Below, in pieces: positions 52,855 through 63,400 of a stretch of 64,000 nucleotides of DNA. The DNA is from Oscillospiraceae bacterium. Its GTDB lineage: Bacteria; Bacillota; Clostridia; UBA1381; UBA9506. Positions within the stretch are counted from its first letter, which is position 1; each line of letters starts with the position of its first letter. The stretch is from positions 124,001 to 188,000 of the forward strand of contig SVJQ01000001.1 in NCBI GenBank assembly GCA_015068905.1, in the 5' to 3' direction. The notes beneath the pieces were generated by a model. The model did no database searches and was not told the origin of the DNA. It saw nothing but the letters and a program-made list of their open reading frames with translations. The position numbers and the translations under genes were made by a program.

Positions 52855-53700
52855 TCAGGCGTTATTTATCTTGGCGGCTTCGGTACGATCACGATATTCT
52901 GTGGGGGTTTTACCCATATATTTTTTAAACATTTTCATAAAGTGAATGTTGTCTGCAAAGCCGACGGAATAGGCAATTTCCTTTACGCCAAGTGTTGTGG
53001 TTTCCAGCAGCCTGCCGGCTTCATTGATACGGACTTTAATCAGGTAGTTTTTAACGGAACAGTCATTTGCTTCTTTAAAAATCCGGCACAGGTAAGAATG
53101 GCTGATGTTAAAATGCTTACAGATTTCAGCGATGGAAAGGTCAACCTTGTGATAACTGTATTTGATATATTCCGTAACGGCATCGGCAAGGTCTGCATTT
53201 TTCACTTCATAGTCACGGGTGTTATAGTCCAAAATTTTATAAAAAGCTGCTAAAACATCATAATATCCGACCGGCGTTTTCTTTAGTGCTTTTGTAAATA
53301 AATGTTCTAACAGCATTAAAACATTATTAAAGCTTTTACACTTTTTGACCGGATTTTCCAGAGAAAAACCCAATAATTTTCCGTAAAACGATGCTTTTTC
53401 TCCGGTAAAATCGAACCACGCATATTTCCATGGCTTTTCTTCATCCGGGTAGTAACAGCAATCCACATTTTGTGGAAGAAAAAACATATCCCCCTGAGAT
53501 AATTTATATGTGTTGTTGTTAACTTTTAAATATCCGCATCCATCTAAAATGATATGAAGTGCAGAATATGGCAGCACTCTGAAAAGCTTGTAAGGGGTGA
53601 CATATTCGAAGTTATCGTAGCAGAGTTCAAGGATTAAGTGGTCTTTAGCCTTGTGTTCATAAAACGTAATCCATATGCGGTTTTCATCCGTAAAATTCAT
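52855..53700 (-). CDS. AraC family transcriptional regulator
   Basis: A 281-residue regulator with an N-terminal AraC-type sensor (CGYLKVNNNTYKLSQGDMFF) and a C-terminal DNA-binding domain (LSIAEICKHFNISHSYLCR, GVKEIAYSVGFADNIHFMKM). The ATG at 53700 is supported by GAGGTGA upstream and by a perfect promoter at 53719-53747, which lies inside the longer reading frame that reaches 53790 and so excludes that start. Confidence 0.92.
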   Translation of the reverse strand: MNFTDENRIWITFYEHKAKDHLILELCYDNFEYVTPYKLFRVLPYSALHIILDGCGYLKVNNNTYKLSQGDMFFLPQNVDCCYYPDEEKPWKYAWFDFTGEKASFYGKLLGFSLENPVKKCKSFNNVLMLLEHLFTKALKKTPVGYYDVLAAFYKILDYNTRDYEVKNADLADAVTEYIKYSYHKVDLSIAEICKHFNISHSYLCRIFKEANDCSVKNYLIKVRINEAGRLLETTTLGVKEIAYSVGFADNIHFMKMFKKYMGKTPTEYRDRTEAAKINNA

Positions 53701-53718
53701 ATAAGTCACCTCAACTTT

Positions 53719-53747
53719 ATTATACAAAGGTGGCAACTGGCTGTCAA
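53719..53747 (-). promoter_or_regulatory. Consensus promoter of the AraC gene at 52855-53700
   Basis: On the minus strand a perfect TTGACA (53747-53742) and a perfect TATAAT (53724-53719) are separated by 17 bp. Confidence 0.85.
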
Positions 53748-53856
53748 GGAATTGTGTAAAAAAACACAGTAATCCGGTAAAAAACTTCATTTACCTTTTC
53801 CTTATATAATGATATGATACACTTAAGGATAAGTTTATCTAGTTATTTACAAATCC

Positions 53857-54624
53857 CTACAAAGCCTCTGTTTGGTGTCTGTTCCACTTTTTTGGAGAGG
53901 TGCCAACCTGGGCTGAGAAGACCTTTGAAAAGTGGTATACATCGCAGTATCCCAGACTAGCTGCAATTTCAGATACGGTGAAGCGTTCGCTTTCCAGCAT
54001 TTCCTTTGCGGTAGAGATGCGGAGATTGTCCCTGAATTCTGTGATGGTCAACCCTGTGCTTTTTAAAAATTTTGCACGCAGGTGTGATGGGGAGACGGAG
54101 CAATAGTCAGCAAGCTCTTTTCCTGAAAAATTGGTTTTAAAGTTCTGGTGGATGAAGGTAATGGCTTTGGCAATGTCCTGATCAGGAAAATGGTTAGACA
54201 TCCTATTTTTGATAATGTCATAATAAACCGTTAAAAGCTTCACTCTGCAGCTTACATAAGAATCCCATTCGAGTGATTGCCAGATGGTGCAAACAGTTTT
54301 CAGTTTTTCAATTTCCTGCTCACTTGCGTGGTGGACAAAAGGCAATAAAGTATTATCGGTTTCTACAGTCAGCTCGCTGGTGATGTAAGAGCAGGGAGCA
54401 GGGCAACAAATTGTGTAGTTGTCTCCGCGGTTCACGAACAGAACATCTCCGGCTTTAATGTTATAGCGCTTGCCGCTGTTTGAAATGGCAAAACCGTTTC
54501 CTTCGGTCAGCAGAATAAAACCATCTGCAACTCTTTGTGGATTGTGGTAGCTGAAGTCGGTGCTTTCAGTTTTGAAGATAATGGTTTGAATGTCTGTAAT
54601 ATCAAGCTTTAGCTTCTTTCGCAA
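53857..54624 (-). CDS. AraC family transcriptional regulator
   Basis: A 255-residue regulator with a cupin sensor (FAISNSGKRYNIKAGDVLFV) and an AraC DNA-binding domain (FSGKELADYCSVSPSHLRAK, VSEIAASLGYCDVYHFSKVF). I place the start at TTG 54624, five bases after GAGGTGA. The ATG at 54654 is part of a perfect TATAAT box and so cannot be the start. It is divergent from the DUF5107/GH1 genes and may control them. Confidence 0.87.
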   Translation of the reverse strand: MRKKLKLDITDIQTIIFKTESTDFSYHNPQRVADGFILLTEGNGFAISNSGKRYNIKAGDVLFVNRGDNYTICCPAPCSYITSELTVETDNTLLPFVHHASEQEIEKLKTVCTIWQSLEWDSYVSCRVKLLTVYYDIIKNRMSNHFPDQDIAKAITFIHQNFKTNFSGKELADYCSVSPSHLRAKFLKSTGLTITEFRDNLRISTAKEMLESERFTVSEIAASLGYCDVYHFSKVFSAQVGTSPKKWNRHQTEAL

Positions 54625-54645
54625 AACAATCACCTCTTGTGTAGT

Positions 54646-54674
54646 ATTATACATTTAATTTTTTTAAAAATCAA
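54646..54674 (-). promoter_or_regulatory. Promoter of the AraC gene at 53857-54624
   Basis: On the minus strand TTGATT (54674-54669) and a perfect TATAAT (54651-54646) are separated by 17 bp. The -10 box overlaps the apparent upstream ATG of the gene. Confidence 0.75.
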
Positions 54675-54738
54675 TGTTTTACAAGGAAAATTATTCTTGA
54701 AATCATCTTTTTATACAAAAAGTGAGTTCTATTTTACA

Positions 54739-54767
54739 TTGCTAGTTATGGTCATATTTTGTACAAT
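54739..54767 (+). promoter_or_regulatory. Promoter of the DUF5107-GH1-hydrolase gene run
   Basis: TTGCTA (54739-54744) and TACAAT (54762-54767) are separated by 17 bp and lie 33 bp before the start codon of the first gene. The weaker -35 box would suit activation by an AraC protein. Confidence 0.6.
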
Positions 54768-54800
54768 ATTAGTATAGAAAAATATGATGGAGAGAGAACT

Positions 54801-56783
54801 ATGATTAAATTTGAACCGTACTACATGCCGGCGGCGGAATTGGGTGCAGAAAACCCCATGCCTGACATTAAAAATGTCAGCTACATTCACGCCGGTTATG
54901 CCATGACCGATAAGATTTTGGAAGAAGAAAAAACCTACTTGGGTAAGGGTATGATTGATACCATGCTGCCTTACAAAATGCAGGATGGCTATAACCGTGA
55001 AAAAAATGAGCGGGCTTTTAACGCCGCTGTGCTTGAAAATGAGTATATCAAAGCCGTTTTTCTGCCGGAGTTAGGCGGCAGACTTTGGTCACTTTTTGAC
55101 AAAAAAACTAATCGTGAGCTTTTGTATGTAAACCCCGTATTCCAGCCGGGGAACTTAGCTCTTCGCAATGCCTGGTTTTCAGGCGGGGTAGAGTTTAACG
55201 TGGGCATTAAAGGGCATAACCCCCTTACCTGTTCGCCCCTTTGGTGTGCGGTGGACCGGTATCCTGAGGGTGAAGTTCTCAGAATGTATGAGTTTGAGCG
55301 CATCCGTGGTGTGGTTTACAGCATCAGCGCGTGGATCCCTGATGATTCCTCTGTTTTATATTTACAAAATCGAATTGAGAATAAAGCTGATGAACGAAAA
55401 CATATGTACTGGTGGTCAAACATTGCCGTGCCAGAAACACAAAAGACCCGTGTGCTTGTTCCGGCTGAGGAGTCGTTTTTAAGCTTTTATAACGAAAACC
55501 ACTATATTTTAGATAAAGCAACCATTCCGGTCCACGAGGGTCTTGATGTTACATACCCCTGCAAGATTCCTTCATCAAGAGACTTTTTCTACAAAATCCC
55601 CAAAGACCATTGCAAGTGGATAGCTACAGCAGATGAAGAAGGCCATGGCTTGCTTCAATGCTCAACCCGAGAACTTCTCGGCAGAAAGCTTTTTGTCTGG
55701 GGTCAGGGACAGGGCGGACGGAACTGGAACGAGTGGCTGTCTGAAGAAGGCTCGGCTTATATTGAAATTCAGGCAGGTCTTGCTCATACTCAGCTTGAGC
55801 ATATCCCCATGGACGGCCGCACCGTTTGGGAATGGACAGAGGCATACACAGCTTTAGATATGGAGCCAAGCGTTGCTCACGGTGATTATAAAACAGCCAC
55901 CCAAACAGTTGAGGCATATATGTTTGAGCGGGTAGGGAATCCGGATGCACTTTCCTTTCCTTTTGCTGGTGCACCGATTGAATCCACCATTATCAGCAAG
56001 GGTTCAGGCTGGGGCTATGTGGAAGAAATCACAAGAGGCGAGGCTGTTAGTGATATTTGCAAATTCCCTGTTCAAAATGATGACGAAACAGCAGAGTGGA
56101 TACGTCTTGCAAAGGACAATGTGTTCCCTGAGCCGGATGCAAGCGAAGAACCTACAAGTTATGTGAAGGGCGACTATTGGCTTTCTAAGCTTGAATCTCT
56201 TGCAAAACAAAGCTGGTATAGTCAGTTGCACATCGGCATTATCAAATATGCCGGCGGCGATTTAGAAGGCGCAAAACAAGCATGGGAGGCATCCCTTGCC
56301 TTTAAGCCGTCACCCTGGGCACTACGCAACCTTTCAATGGTGTATAAAAACGAGCTGGGCGATGATGTGACAGCGAAAGAGTATATTAAAAAGGCGTTTG
56401 ATTTGAAAAAGGATTGCCTTGCCCTTTGCACAGAGCTTGCGGCACAGTTAACAGCCGGTGACGATGATGCAGAGTGGCTGGCGGTTTATGAAGCTTTATC
56501 GCCCGCCCTGCAGGCAAACGGACGGCTTCGCTTGTACAAAGCCATTGCCCTGATGAATCTTGGCAGGCTGAAAGAGGCGACAGAAATTATCAATGCTGAT
56601 TTTGTGATGAGTGACATTAAAGAGGGTGAGCTTTCGGTTTCAAGCCTGTGGTTTGATTTATACGGCAGGCTTTATGCAGAAAGTGAGGGCATCCCCTTTG
56701 ACCCGACAGATTGCGAGCAAAAGCAAAAGGCAGCAAAGCGGTATCCGCTGCCGAAAAAGCTTGACTTTAGAATGCATGATTAA
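54801..56783 (+). CDS. DUF5107 protein with C-terminal TPR repeats
   Basis: A 660-residue cytoplasmic protein. Residues about 30-350 form the beta-rich domain of DUF5107, related to mutarotase-like sugar-binding folds (FLPELGGRLWSLFDKKTNREL, GGVEFNVGIKGHNP, YWWSNIAVPETQKTRVL). Residues about 470-640 hold tetratricopeptide-type helices (HIGIIKYAGGDLEGAKQAWE, LYKAIALMNLGRLKEATEII). Function is not established; the family occurs in carbohydrate gene clusters. ATG at 54801 after GGAGAGAG. Confidence 0.83.
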   Translation: MIKFEPYYMPAAELGAENPMPDIKNVSYIHAGYAMTDKILEEEKTYLGKGMIDTMLPYKMQDGYNREKNERAFNAAVLENEYIKAVFLPELGGRLWSLFDKKTNRELLYVNPVFQPGNLALRNAWFSGGVEFNVGIKGHNPLTCSPLWCAVDRYPEGEVLRMYEFERIRGVVYSISAWIPDDSSVLYLQNRIENKADERKHMYWWSNIAVPETQKTRVLVPAEESFLSFYNENHYILDKATIPVHEGLDVTYPCKIPSSRDFFYKIPKDHCKWIATADEEGHGLLQCSTRELLGRKLFVWGQGQGGRNWNEWLSEEGSAYIEIQAGLAHTQLEHIPMDGRTVWEWTEAYTALDMEPSVAHGDYKTATQTVEAYMFERVGNPDALSFPFAGAPIESTIISKGSGWGYVEEITRGEAVSDICKFPVQNDDETAEWIRLAKDNVFPEPDASEEPTSYVKGDYWLSKLESLAKQSWYSQLHIGIIKYAGGDLEGAKQAWEASLAFKPSPWALRNLSMVYKNELGDDVTAKEYIKKAFDLKKDCLALCTELAAQLTAGDDDAEWLAVYEALSPALQANGRLRLYKAIALMNLGRLKEATEIINADFVMSDIKEGELSVSSLWFDLYGRLYAESEGIPFDPTDCEQKQKAAKRYPLPKKLDFRMHD

Positions 56784-56833
56784 AAAGACGCAGTTCTTTT
56801 AAATAAAAAACTTTAGCAATATGAGGTGTTTTT

Positions 56834-58183
56834 ATGTATTTTAAATTTCCTGAAAACTTTATGTTTGGCGCTGCCAGCTCTGCCTGTCAGATTGAATCTG
56901 CCTGCAAAGAGGGCGGCAAAGGCGAAGACGTGCATGAGCATTACTTTTCGATGTATCCTGAAAAGTATTTAAACGATGACCCTAATGAGGGCGCTGACTT
57001 TTATCATAAATACCCTGAGGACATTAAGATGATGAAAGAACTGGGCATCAAATGTTTCCGTTTTTCCATTTCCTGGTCCCGTATTTATCCCAACGGCCCT
57101 GATGAAGTTTGTCAGGCAGGTCTTGATTATTATGCTGACCTGATTGATAAGCTTATTGAAGCAGGCATTACCCCGTTCTTTGACCTGTGGCATTGCGACC
57201 TGCCGTATTGGGTGATTGAAAGAAACGCATTGTTAAACCCTGAATTTGTTGACTGGTTTGGGGCTTATGCTGAAACCTGCTTCCGCGCCTTTGGTGATAA
57301 GGTTGCTTATTGGAGCACCATTAACGAACCTAACGTTAACGTTATGGCGGCTTATGCATGGGGCAGCACCGCACCCTTTATGAAAGATATGAAGCTTGCT
57401 ATGCAGGCAAATCACACGGCAGTTCTTGCTCATTACAGAGCAGTTAAAATCTTTAGAGAGCTTGGCTGTAAGGGCAAAATCGGTGTGGTGGTTCACATTC
57501 AGCTGACCTATGCACCCACTATGGATATGAAGGATCAGGAAGCGGCAGAACGTGATATGTCCTTCTATTCTACCTGGTGGACCGATTCTATGCTGAAAGG
57601 CTATTATCCCAAAAACCTGATGGATTATCCCTACATTAAAAATCTGATGCCTGAGGGCTGGGAAAAAGACCTCAAGGAAAACTTTATTGAATCTGACTTT
57701 TTGGGTATTAACTACTACAGCTCATACATTGTTGGCTATGCCGAAGACGGTAAGATGGATTATGAAATTGTCACCGGTGACAAGCTGCCCAAGGATGACT
57801 ATGGCTTTACCATCAATCCTCAGGGTATGTATGACACCATTATGGAAATGCAGAAGCGTCACCCGGGTCTTGAACTGATTATCACAGAAAACGGCATCGG
57901 CAGAAAGCGTACAGGCAATTATGAAGAAGAGCTTGATGACGACTACCGCATCAACTACCTGCGTGAGCATTTGCGTGCTGTTGCCCGTGCGGCAGAAGCA
58001 GGCGCACCGGTTACCGGTTATCTCCATTGGTCCATTATGGATACCACCGAGCTTTACGGCGGCGGCTATTCCATTTTGTTCGGTTTGACGCAGGTTCGTT
58101 TTGATAAGCCTGACAAACAGCGTATTCCCAGAAAGAGCTGGTATTACTATCAAAAAATTATTGCTGAAAATGCAGTTAACTAA
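56834..58183 (+). CDS. GH1 family beta-glycosidase
   Basis: A 449-residue cytoplasmic retaining beta-glycosidase. The acid/base glutamate is in STINEPNV near residue 164, the nucleophile in IITENGIG near residue 353, and the fold start FPENFMFGAASSACQIESA is typical. Two glycone-site motifs are altered: the usual HWDLP is HCDLP, and the usual DNFEW is DTTEL with an extra residue. The lysine-tyrosine signature of 6-phospho-beta-glycosidases is not seen. It therefore likely cuts an unphosphorylated but unusual beta-glycoside. AUG at 56834 has a weak ribosome site (GAGGTG). Confidence 0.9.
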   Translation: MYFKFPENFMFGAASSACQIESACKEGGKGEDVHEHYFSMYPEKYLNDDPNEGADFYHKYPEDIKMMKELGIKCFRFSISWSRIYPNGPDEVCQAGLDYYADLIDKLIEAGITPFFDLWHCDLPYWVIERNALLNPEFVDWFGAYAETCFRAFGDKVAYWSTINEPNVNVMAAYAWGSTAPFMKDMKLAMQANHTAVLAHYRAVKIFRELGCKGKIGVVVHIQLTYAPTMDMKDQEAAERDMSFYSTWWTDSMLKGYYPKNLMDYPYIKNLMPEGWEKDLKENFIESDFLGINYYSSYIVGYAEDGKMDYEIVTGDKLPKDDYGFTINPQGMYDTIMEMQKRHPGLELIITENGIGRKRTGNYEEELDDDYRINYLREHLRAVARAAEAGAPVTGYLHWSIMDTTELYGGGYSILFGLTQVRFDKPDKQRIPRKSWYYYQKIIAENAVN

Positions 58184-58218
58184 AAATTACAACACACCAT
58201 ATAAAAGGAGACGCTAGT

Positions 58219-60300
58219 ATGTGTGAACAAGCAAATAAAGTTATGAAGCCCTTTCGGCCCATTGAAGCTTTAGAAGGGGATAATACAACCACCATTAAGG
58301 TTTGGGGCAGAGAATATAGCTTTGGCGAGTCTGCTATGCCGACCTCTGTCGTCACCCAGGGTGAAGAAATTTTGTCCGGCCCGATTCGCATTGTGCTGGA
58401 AGAAAACGGCGAAGAGGCAACATGGCTGCACAAATCTCATTATCTGATGTCTGCAGAGGCTGACAAGGCTGTTATCTGCGGTATTCAGAAAAGTGACGCC
58501 TTTGTGATTAACACAGCTATCACTGTTGAATATGACGGCTTGGTGGGCATTAACCTGAAAATTGTGCCCAAGGGCTCAACTGCCTCTGAAATTTTTGGCC
58601 ACTCAAAGGGCAAAAAGGTTGGCTTTGATGTGGATAAGCTGTGGGTAGAAATTCCTTTAAAACGTGAGTATGCAACCATGTATCAGATGGCGACGGGCAG
58701 CACCGTTAACTTTGAGGATGAAGATGCCCCCACCGATGCAGTTGTTCAGTCCTGTGGTGCATTGAAGCGGTCCATGTCTATGTCCTTTGCACCCTTAGTT
58801 ACAGTAACTGAAAACGGTCCGAAGGGTTTTTCCTATTTCTGTGAATCCGGCAAGAACTGGGAGCCTGAAGATGAAAACAGAGCTATGGAAATTGTGGTAG
58901 GGGAGGACGAGGTTATTCTCCGTTTAAGACTGCTTGACGGCCATCCCTCAACCTGGGTGCAGAGAGGTAAAAGCCCGCTGGCAAACTCATACTTCCCCTT
59001 GACGTATCACTTCGGTTTTCTGGCAACGCCCTTAAAACCGGTTGACAAAATGGCGCGCAAGAGAAGAATTTTGCACATTGCCGGTCACCACGAAGAAGGG
59101 GAAATTGATCATTATGACACCTTCCTTGCCACACCTTCAGAAAAGTTTGGCGGCAAAAACGCCTATGACCGTATGAAGGAGGCAGGGGTTACCACCCTGA
59201 TTTTGCACGAGGCGTGGAACACAACCCAGAACTTCTGGGAAGTGCCTGTTAAGAGAAAACGTGTGATCAAGAACATTATCAGAGAATGCCACGCAAGAGG
59301 CATTGAGTTTGTTCCCTATTTTGGTTATGAAATTTCTACCATCGGTGCTTACTGGACTGATGAAAAGGTCAGCGAGATTGTTCGTGTACCCAAAGATGAA
59401 GACGGATGGTTCGGTTGGTACCGTGAACCCTTCCAGCGTGACTACATTGTTTGCTATCAGTCAGACTGGAAGTACACCATGATTGAGGGCATCCGCAAGC
59501 TGGTTGACGAGCTTGATATTGACGGCGTTTATATGGACCTTGGTCTGACAGAGTGTGTGAACGAAAATCATGGCTGTGGCTATCGTGATAAGGACGGCAA
59601 GCTGCATCCCACCTTCCCGGTTTATGGCATCCGCGAGCTGTTTAAGGGTCTTTATTCCATCTTCCAGCCCAGAGGCGGCTTGATTGATTCTCATCAGGGT
59701 GCCCAGTGCAATTTCCCGTCACGTCCCTTCATTCACAGCACCTACACCGGTGAAGAAATTGTTTGGTTCATCCGCGATTCAGGGGCAGAGAACATTCCCC
59801 TTGATTATTATAACTTTACGCTGTCCGGCAAACCCTCCGGTTCACCGGTTGATTTTGTTATCGTTGAATATCCTGACTGGACCTTTGAGATGACAGTTGC
59901 GGTGACCATCATTAACGGTGCCTTACCAAGACCCAGAATGTTCGCACATCTGGATATTATTGAGCCATATTGGAAGGCGATTGACAGCTTCCCCACGGAA
60001 AAGTCTGAGTGGTATACCTTTAAAGACAATACCCAGTGGGTGAAAACCTCGACTGATGATGTGAAAGTCAGCTTCCATGTGTATACTGACCTGCGGGGCA
60101 AAAAAACTCTGCTTGCCTTTATCACAAATCCCACCCGCAGAGTGCATGACGATGTAACTGTTACTTTTGCTGATAGTTTTATTGGTGATTATACTGCTTA
60201 TGATGCAATCGCAGGTGAAGAAATTGCAGTACAAGAGGGCAATCTGCATCTGTCCTTTAAAGAATTTGGCACCAAGGTTATTCACATCAGCGAGCTGTAA
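58219..60300 (+). CDS. Putative TIM-barrel glycoside hydrolase
   Basis: A 693-residue cytoplasmic protein without a signal peptide. An N-terminal beta-sandwich of about 270 residues precedes a central domain of TIM-barrel type: VTTLILHEAWNTTQNFW, GIEFVPYFGYEI, DIDGVYMDLGLTECVNEN and GGLIDSHQGAQCNFPSRPF are typical strand-end blocks, with acidic residues in MDLGLTE and EEIVWF. A small C-terminal beta domain follows. I cannot assign it to a GH family with certainty. It is the last gene of the run from 54801. AAAAGGAG precedes the ATG. Confidence 0.72.
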   Translation: MCEQANKVMKPFRPIEALEGDNTTTIKVWGREYSFGESAMPTSVVTQGEEILSGPIRIVLEENGEEATWLHKSHYLMSAEADKAVICGIQKSDAFVINTAITVEYDGLVGINLKIVPKGSTASEIFGHSKGKKVGFDVDKLWVEIPLKREYATMYQMATGSTVNFEDEDAPTDAVVQSCGALKRSMSMSFAPLVTVTENGPKGFSYFCESGKNWEPEDENRAMEIVVGEDEVILRLRLLDGHPSTWVQRGKSPLANSYFPLTYHFGFLATPLKPVDKMARKRRILHIAGHHEEGEIDHYDTFLATPSEKFGGKNAYDRMKEAGVTTLILHEAWNTTQNFWEVPVKRKRVIKNIIRECHARGIEFVPYFGYEISTIGAYWTDEKVSEIVRVPKDEDGWFGWYREPFQRDYIVCYQSDWKYTMIEGIRKLVDELDIDGVYMDLGLTECVNENHGCGYRDKDGKLHPTFPVYGIRELFKGLYSIFQPRGGLIDSHQGAQCNFPSRPFIHSTYTGEEIVWFIRDSGAENIPLDYYNFTLSGKPSGSPVDFVIVEYPDWTFEMTVAVTIINGALPRPRMFAHLDIIEPYWKAIDSFPTEKSEWYTFKDNTQWVKTSTDDVKVSFHVYTDLRGKKTLLAFITNPTRRVHDDVTVTFADSFIGDYTAYDAIAGEEIAVQEGNLHLSFKEFGTKVIHISEL

Positions 60301-60307
60301 GTTTTTT

Positions 60308-60348
60308 ATAAAATCCTAAGATTAGACAAGGATTATCCTAGGATTTTA
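60308..60348 (+). terminator. Stem-loop after the hydrolase gene
   Basis: A perfect 10-bp outer stem TAAAATCCTA/TAGGATTTTA encloses a 21-nt loop. It lacks a long T run, so termination is likely but not certain. Confidence 0.5.
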
Positions 60349-60445
60349 CATATATTTATCTCGTGTAAAATGCTATAATATATTAAATAAGGTAATATAA
60401 TTTAAAAATTTTGTATTAAAAAAGAGGGGAAAAGGAGGAGACTAT

Positions 60446-63400
60446 ATGTTCAAAAAACTAACAGCACTTTTACTTGTTATCTGTTTGAGCATTCCTATGC
60501 TTTGCATTGGCGCTTTTGCTGATGAGCAGGCAAAGCTTGTTGTGACGGACAATTTTAACAACGCAGCAGTTACTGTGCAGACATCTGCTTTTAACGGCGA
60601 CAATAACCGTTACACCAGTGATATTATGAACGTAACCCGAGATGCGGCAAACCGATTGCTTCACGGTACGACCGTTTCCATCACCGAAGAAGGTTACGAA
60701 GGCAGAGCAATGCTGATCTCTCCGGCGTATACGGAAGAATACGGCGAAGTCATCACCGAAAGAAACTTTATACCCGGTCAGGTGTTCATTTTAGACGAAA
60801 AGTTTAACGCGGCAGAGCTTTCGTATCAGTTCTGTGTTAAAAATCGCGGTGAGGGCGATGATGAGGCGGTTCGCCTGGAGGCAGCATACGCAACCGTTGA
60901 CCACTTTACCAACCACCCCGGTTTAACTTTTTATAAAGACAAAATCGTGATGGCAGGTAGTGAGACCGAATTTTTGTATGAAACTGATGTTTGGTATACG
61001 GCAAAATATGTTGTAGAAAACGGCGGTGCTAAGCTCTGCATTCTGTCTGATGCCGGTGAGGTTTTAGCGCAGAGTGCAGTTGCAGGTGAGTTCCCGAAGG
61101 TTACCGTCGGCTTTTCAAACCCCAAGAGTGCGGTTAAGGGCTTTGCTCTGGCAGTTGACAATGCTGTTGTCAGCCGCTACCGTACCGGTAATCAGGAAAC
61201 CACATTTTCTGATGTTTCTATTGTCCATTGGGCATACGACTATGTGGAAGAGTTACATACAAAAGGCATCATAAACGGCAGAGGTAATAAAGTTTTTGCC
61301 CCGTCTGATACAGTAACCCGTGAAGAGTTTGTAAAAATGGCAGTGGGCACGATTTCAGAAACCTTGTCACAGTCTGAGAGTGCTTACACAGATGTAGATA
61401 TGTCTGCCTGGTATGCACCCTATGTTGTAACTGCTGAAGAGATTGGCTTAACCCCCGGCATCAGCGAAACTGAGTTTGGTGTTGGTCAGGTAATCAGCCG
61501 TGAAGATGTGATGGTTATCTTAGACCGCATCTTGGCAGAAGAGCAGATTGCTGTGGATGCATCAAGTGTTGGTGCTTTTGCTGACCAAAGCAAAATTTCA
61601 GCAGCTGCACTAAGCAGCGTTCAGCGCGTTGTTGCAGCAGGCCTCATTCAGGGTGATGATAAAAATAAGGTTAATCCCGAAGCCGGTTTAACCCGTGCTG
61701 AGGTTTGTGCGGTGATTAGTCGATTAGATGCTCTTGTAAATCCCGTGATTGTTGAAGGCGACAGATTAGACCAGACAAGACCTGCAGCCTTTAACCCTGA
61801 GAACTTAGAGCGTAAGCTTTTGGGTATGCACGACTTTGAAAAAGGCAACGTTATGGCATCCCCTGACTTTTCTCTGACAAACTATAGCGGTGCTAAACTG
61901 GATACAAACGGCAACGCCTATGAGGGCAAAGCATCTTACAGAATGGCACCGGGCGAGGGCGGTACGAACAGTATCACATTTAGAGTCAGCGGTCTTGACT
62001 TAAAGCCCGGTGATGCAGTTTTAGGTATTGCTCATGTAAAATGTACCGGTTTGACGGACGCTGTTATGCGTAGTGGCGGTACCGCTCACAATAAAGGCGT
62101 TCGTGGTTCTATTTATTACCACAACTCCACAACCGGTGAAAGCACCGGTCACTATCAAACCTATGAAAGCATTGTGCGTGACCGTGACTGGGTAACCTCT
62201 ATTCAGTATATTGACTTAACTCACGAGGCAGACAGCGTAACCTTTACGCAGTATTTAAGTGTGGTTGATCAGGGTACTGCCTGGTTTGACAATATTGCGA
62301 TTTATAAAATCGCTCACGACCCCTTCTTAGAAGCTTACTTAGAAACCCCGACCTATAAAGGTCTTATCTACGGTGAAGGCGGCGAGGGTGACATTAACCT
62401 GACAACCTCCCTTTTAGACTATGGTGTTATTAACCTGTCTGACTGTGTGGTTAACGCAAAAATCGTGGATGAAAATGATAATGTTTTAATGCAGTCTCAG
62501 CTTACAGATTTAGAAAATGAAGAAGAGCTCCGCATTACCTTCTCATCAAAAGATTTGAAGATGGATAACGACTACTATCTGCAGATGAGCTTAGACGATA
62601 CAACAAAAGATTATCAGTACAGCTTCCGTGAATGGATTTTGAGAAAGCGTCCTGAAGATTATCGTCCCAATAACTACTTTGATGAATACGGCAGATTTAT
62701 CATTGACGGCAAGCCCACCTTCTTTATGGGTATTTACGGTATGAACTATCTGTATACCACCATTGATGACTTAAAGGGCACACCCTTTAAGGTGCTTCTG
62801 CCTTATGGTTGGACCTGGTTCAACGCCAACAATGTTGACGGTGTAATCACCGCCGGTGCCGACCATGCACTCCTTGACTATGCTCACGAAAACGGTATTA
62901 AGATGCTGACCGGTATGGGCTCCTTTACTTATGAATCTGCAACCACCTCCGGCTATCATACAAACATCTTTAAAGAACCTGAAGATGAAAGAAAGTTCTA
63001 CGATGCAATTTCTAAAGCAATGGACCATCCTGCACACTTGGGCTGGTACATTGCCGACGAGCAGAGCCCGGCGCGTTACGGTGCCATTAAGGAATGGGAA
63101 ACCAAGGTCTTTTCAGATAATGACTTATCAGCCTGGACCTTTAACACCTTTACCTATGTAAACAACGCCCGTGCTGAAATCAGAATGGCAGATACATCAA
63201 ACTGTAGCTCGTACCTCATTTTTAAGGGTGACGGCACAGATGATATTTCCGGTGTTACTGACCGTTTGGGCGGCATCTTTAACGCTGTTCCCAAGGGTAA
63301 CAGACCGTTGTATGCAACCCTGCAGGCTGGTCAGTTCTATTCCGGTCTCCGCGGTCCTGACGATATGGAATACAGAAACATGGCAATGCAGGCAATCTGC

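Noticed and set aside
57722..58153. A 143-residue minus-strand frame inside the GH1 gene
   Set aside because: It is antisense to the conserved C-terminal half of GH1.
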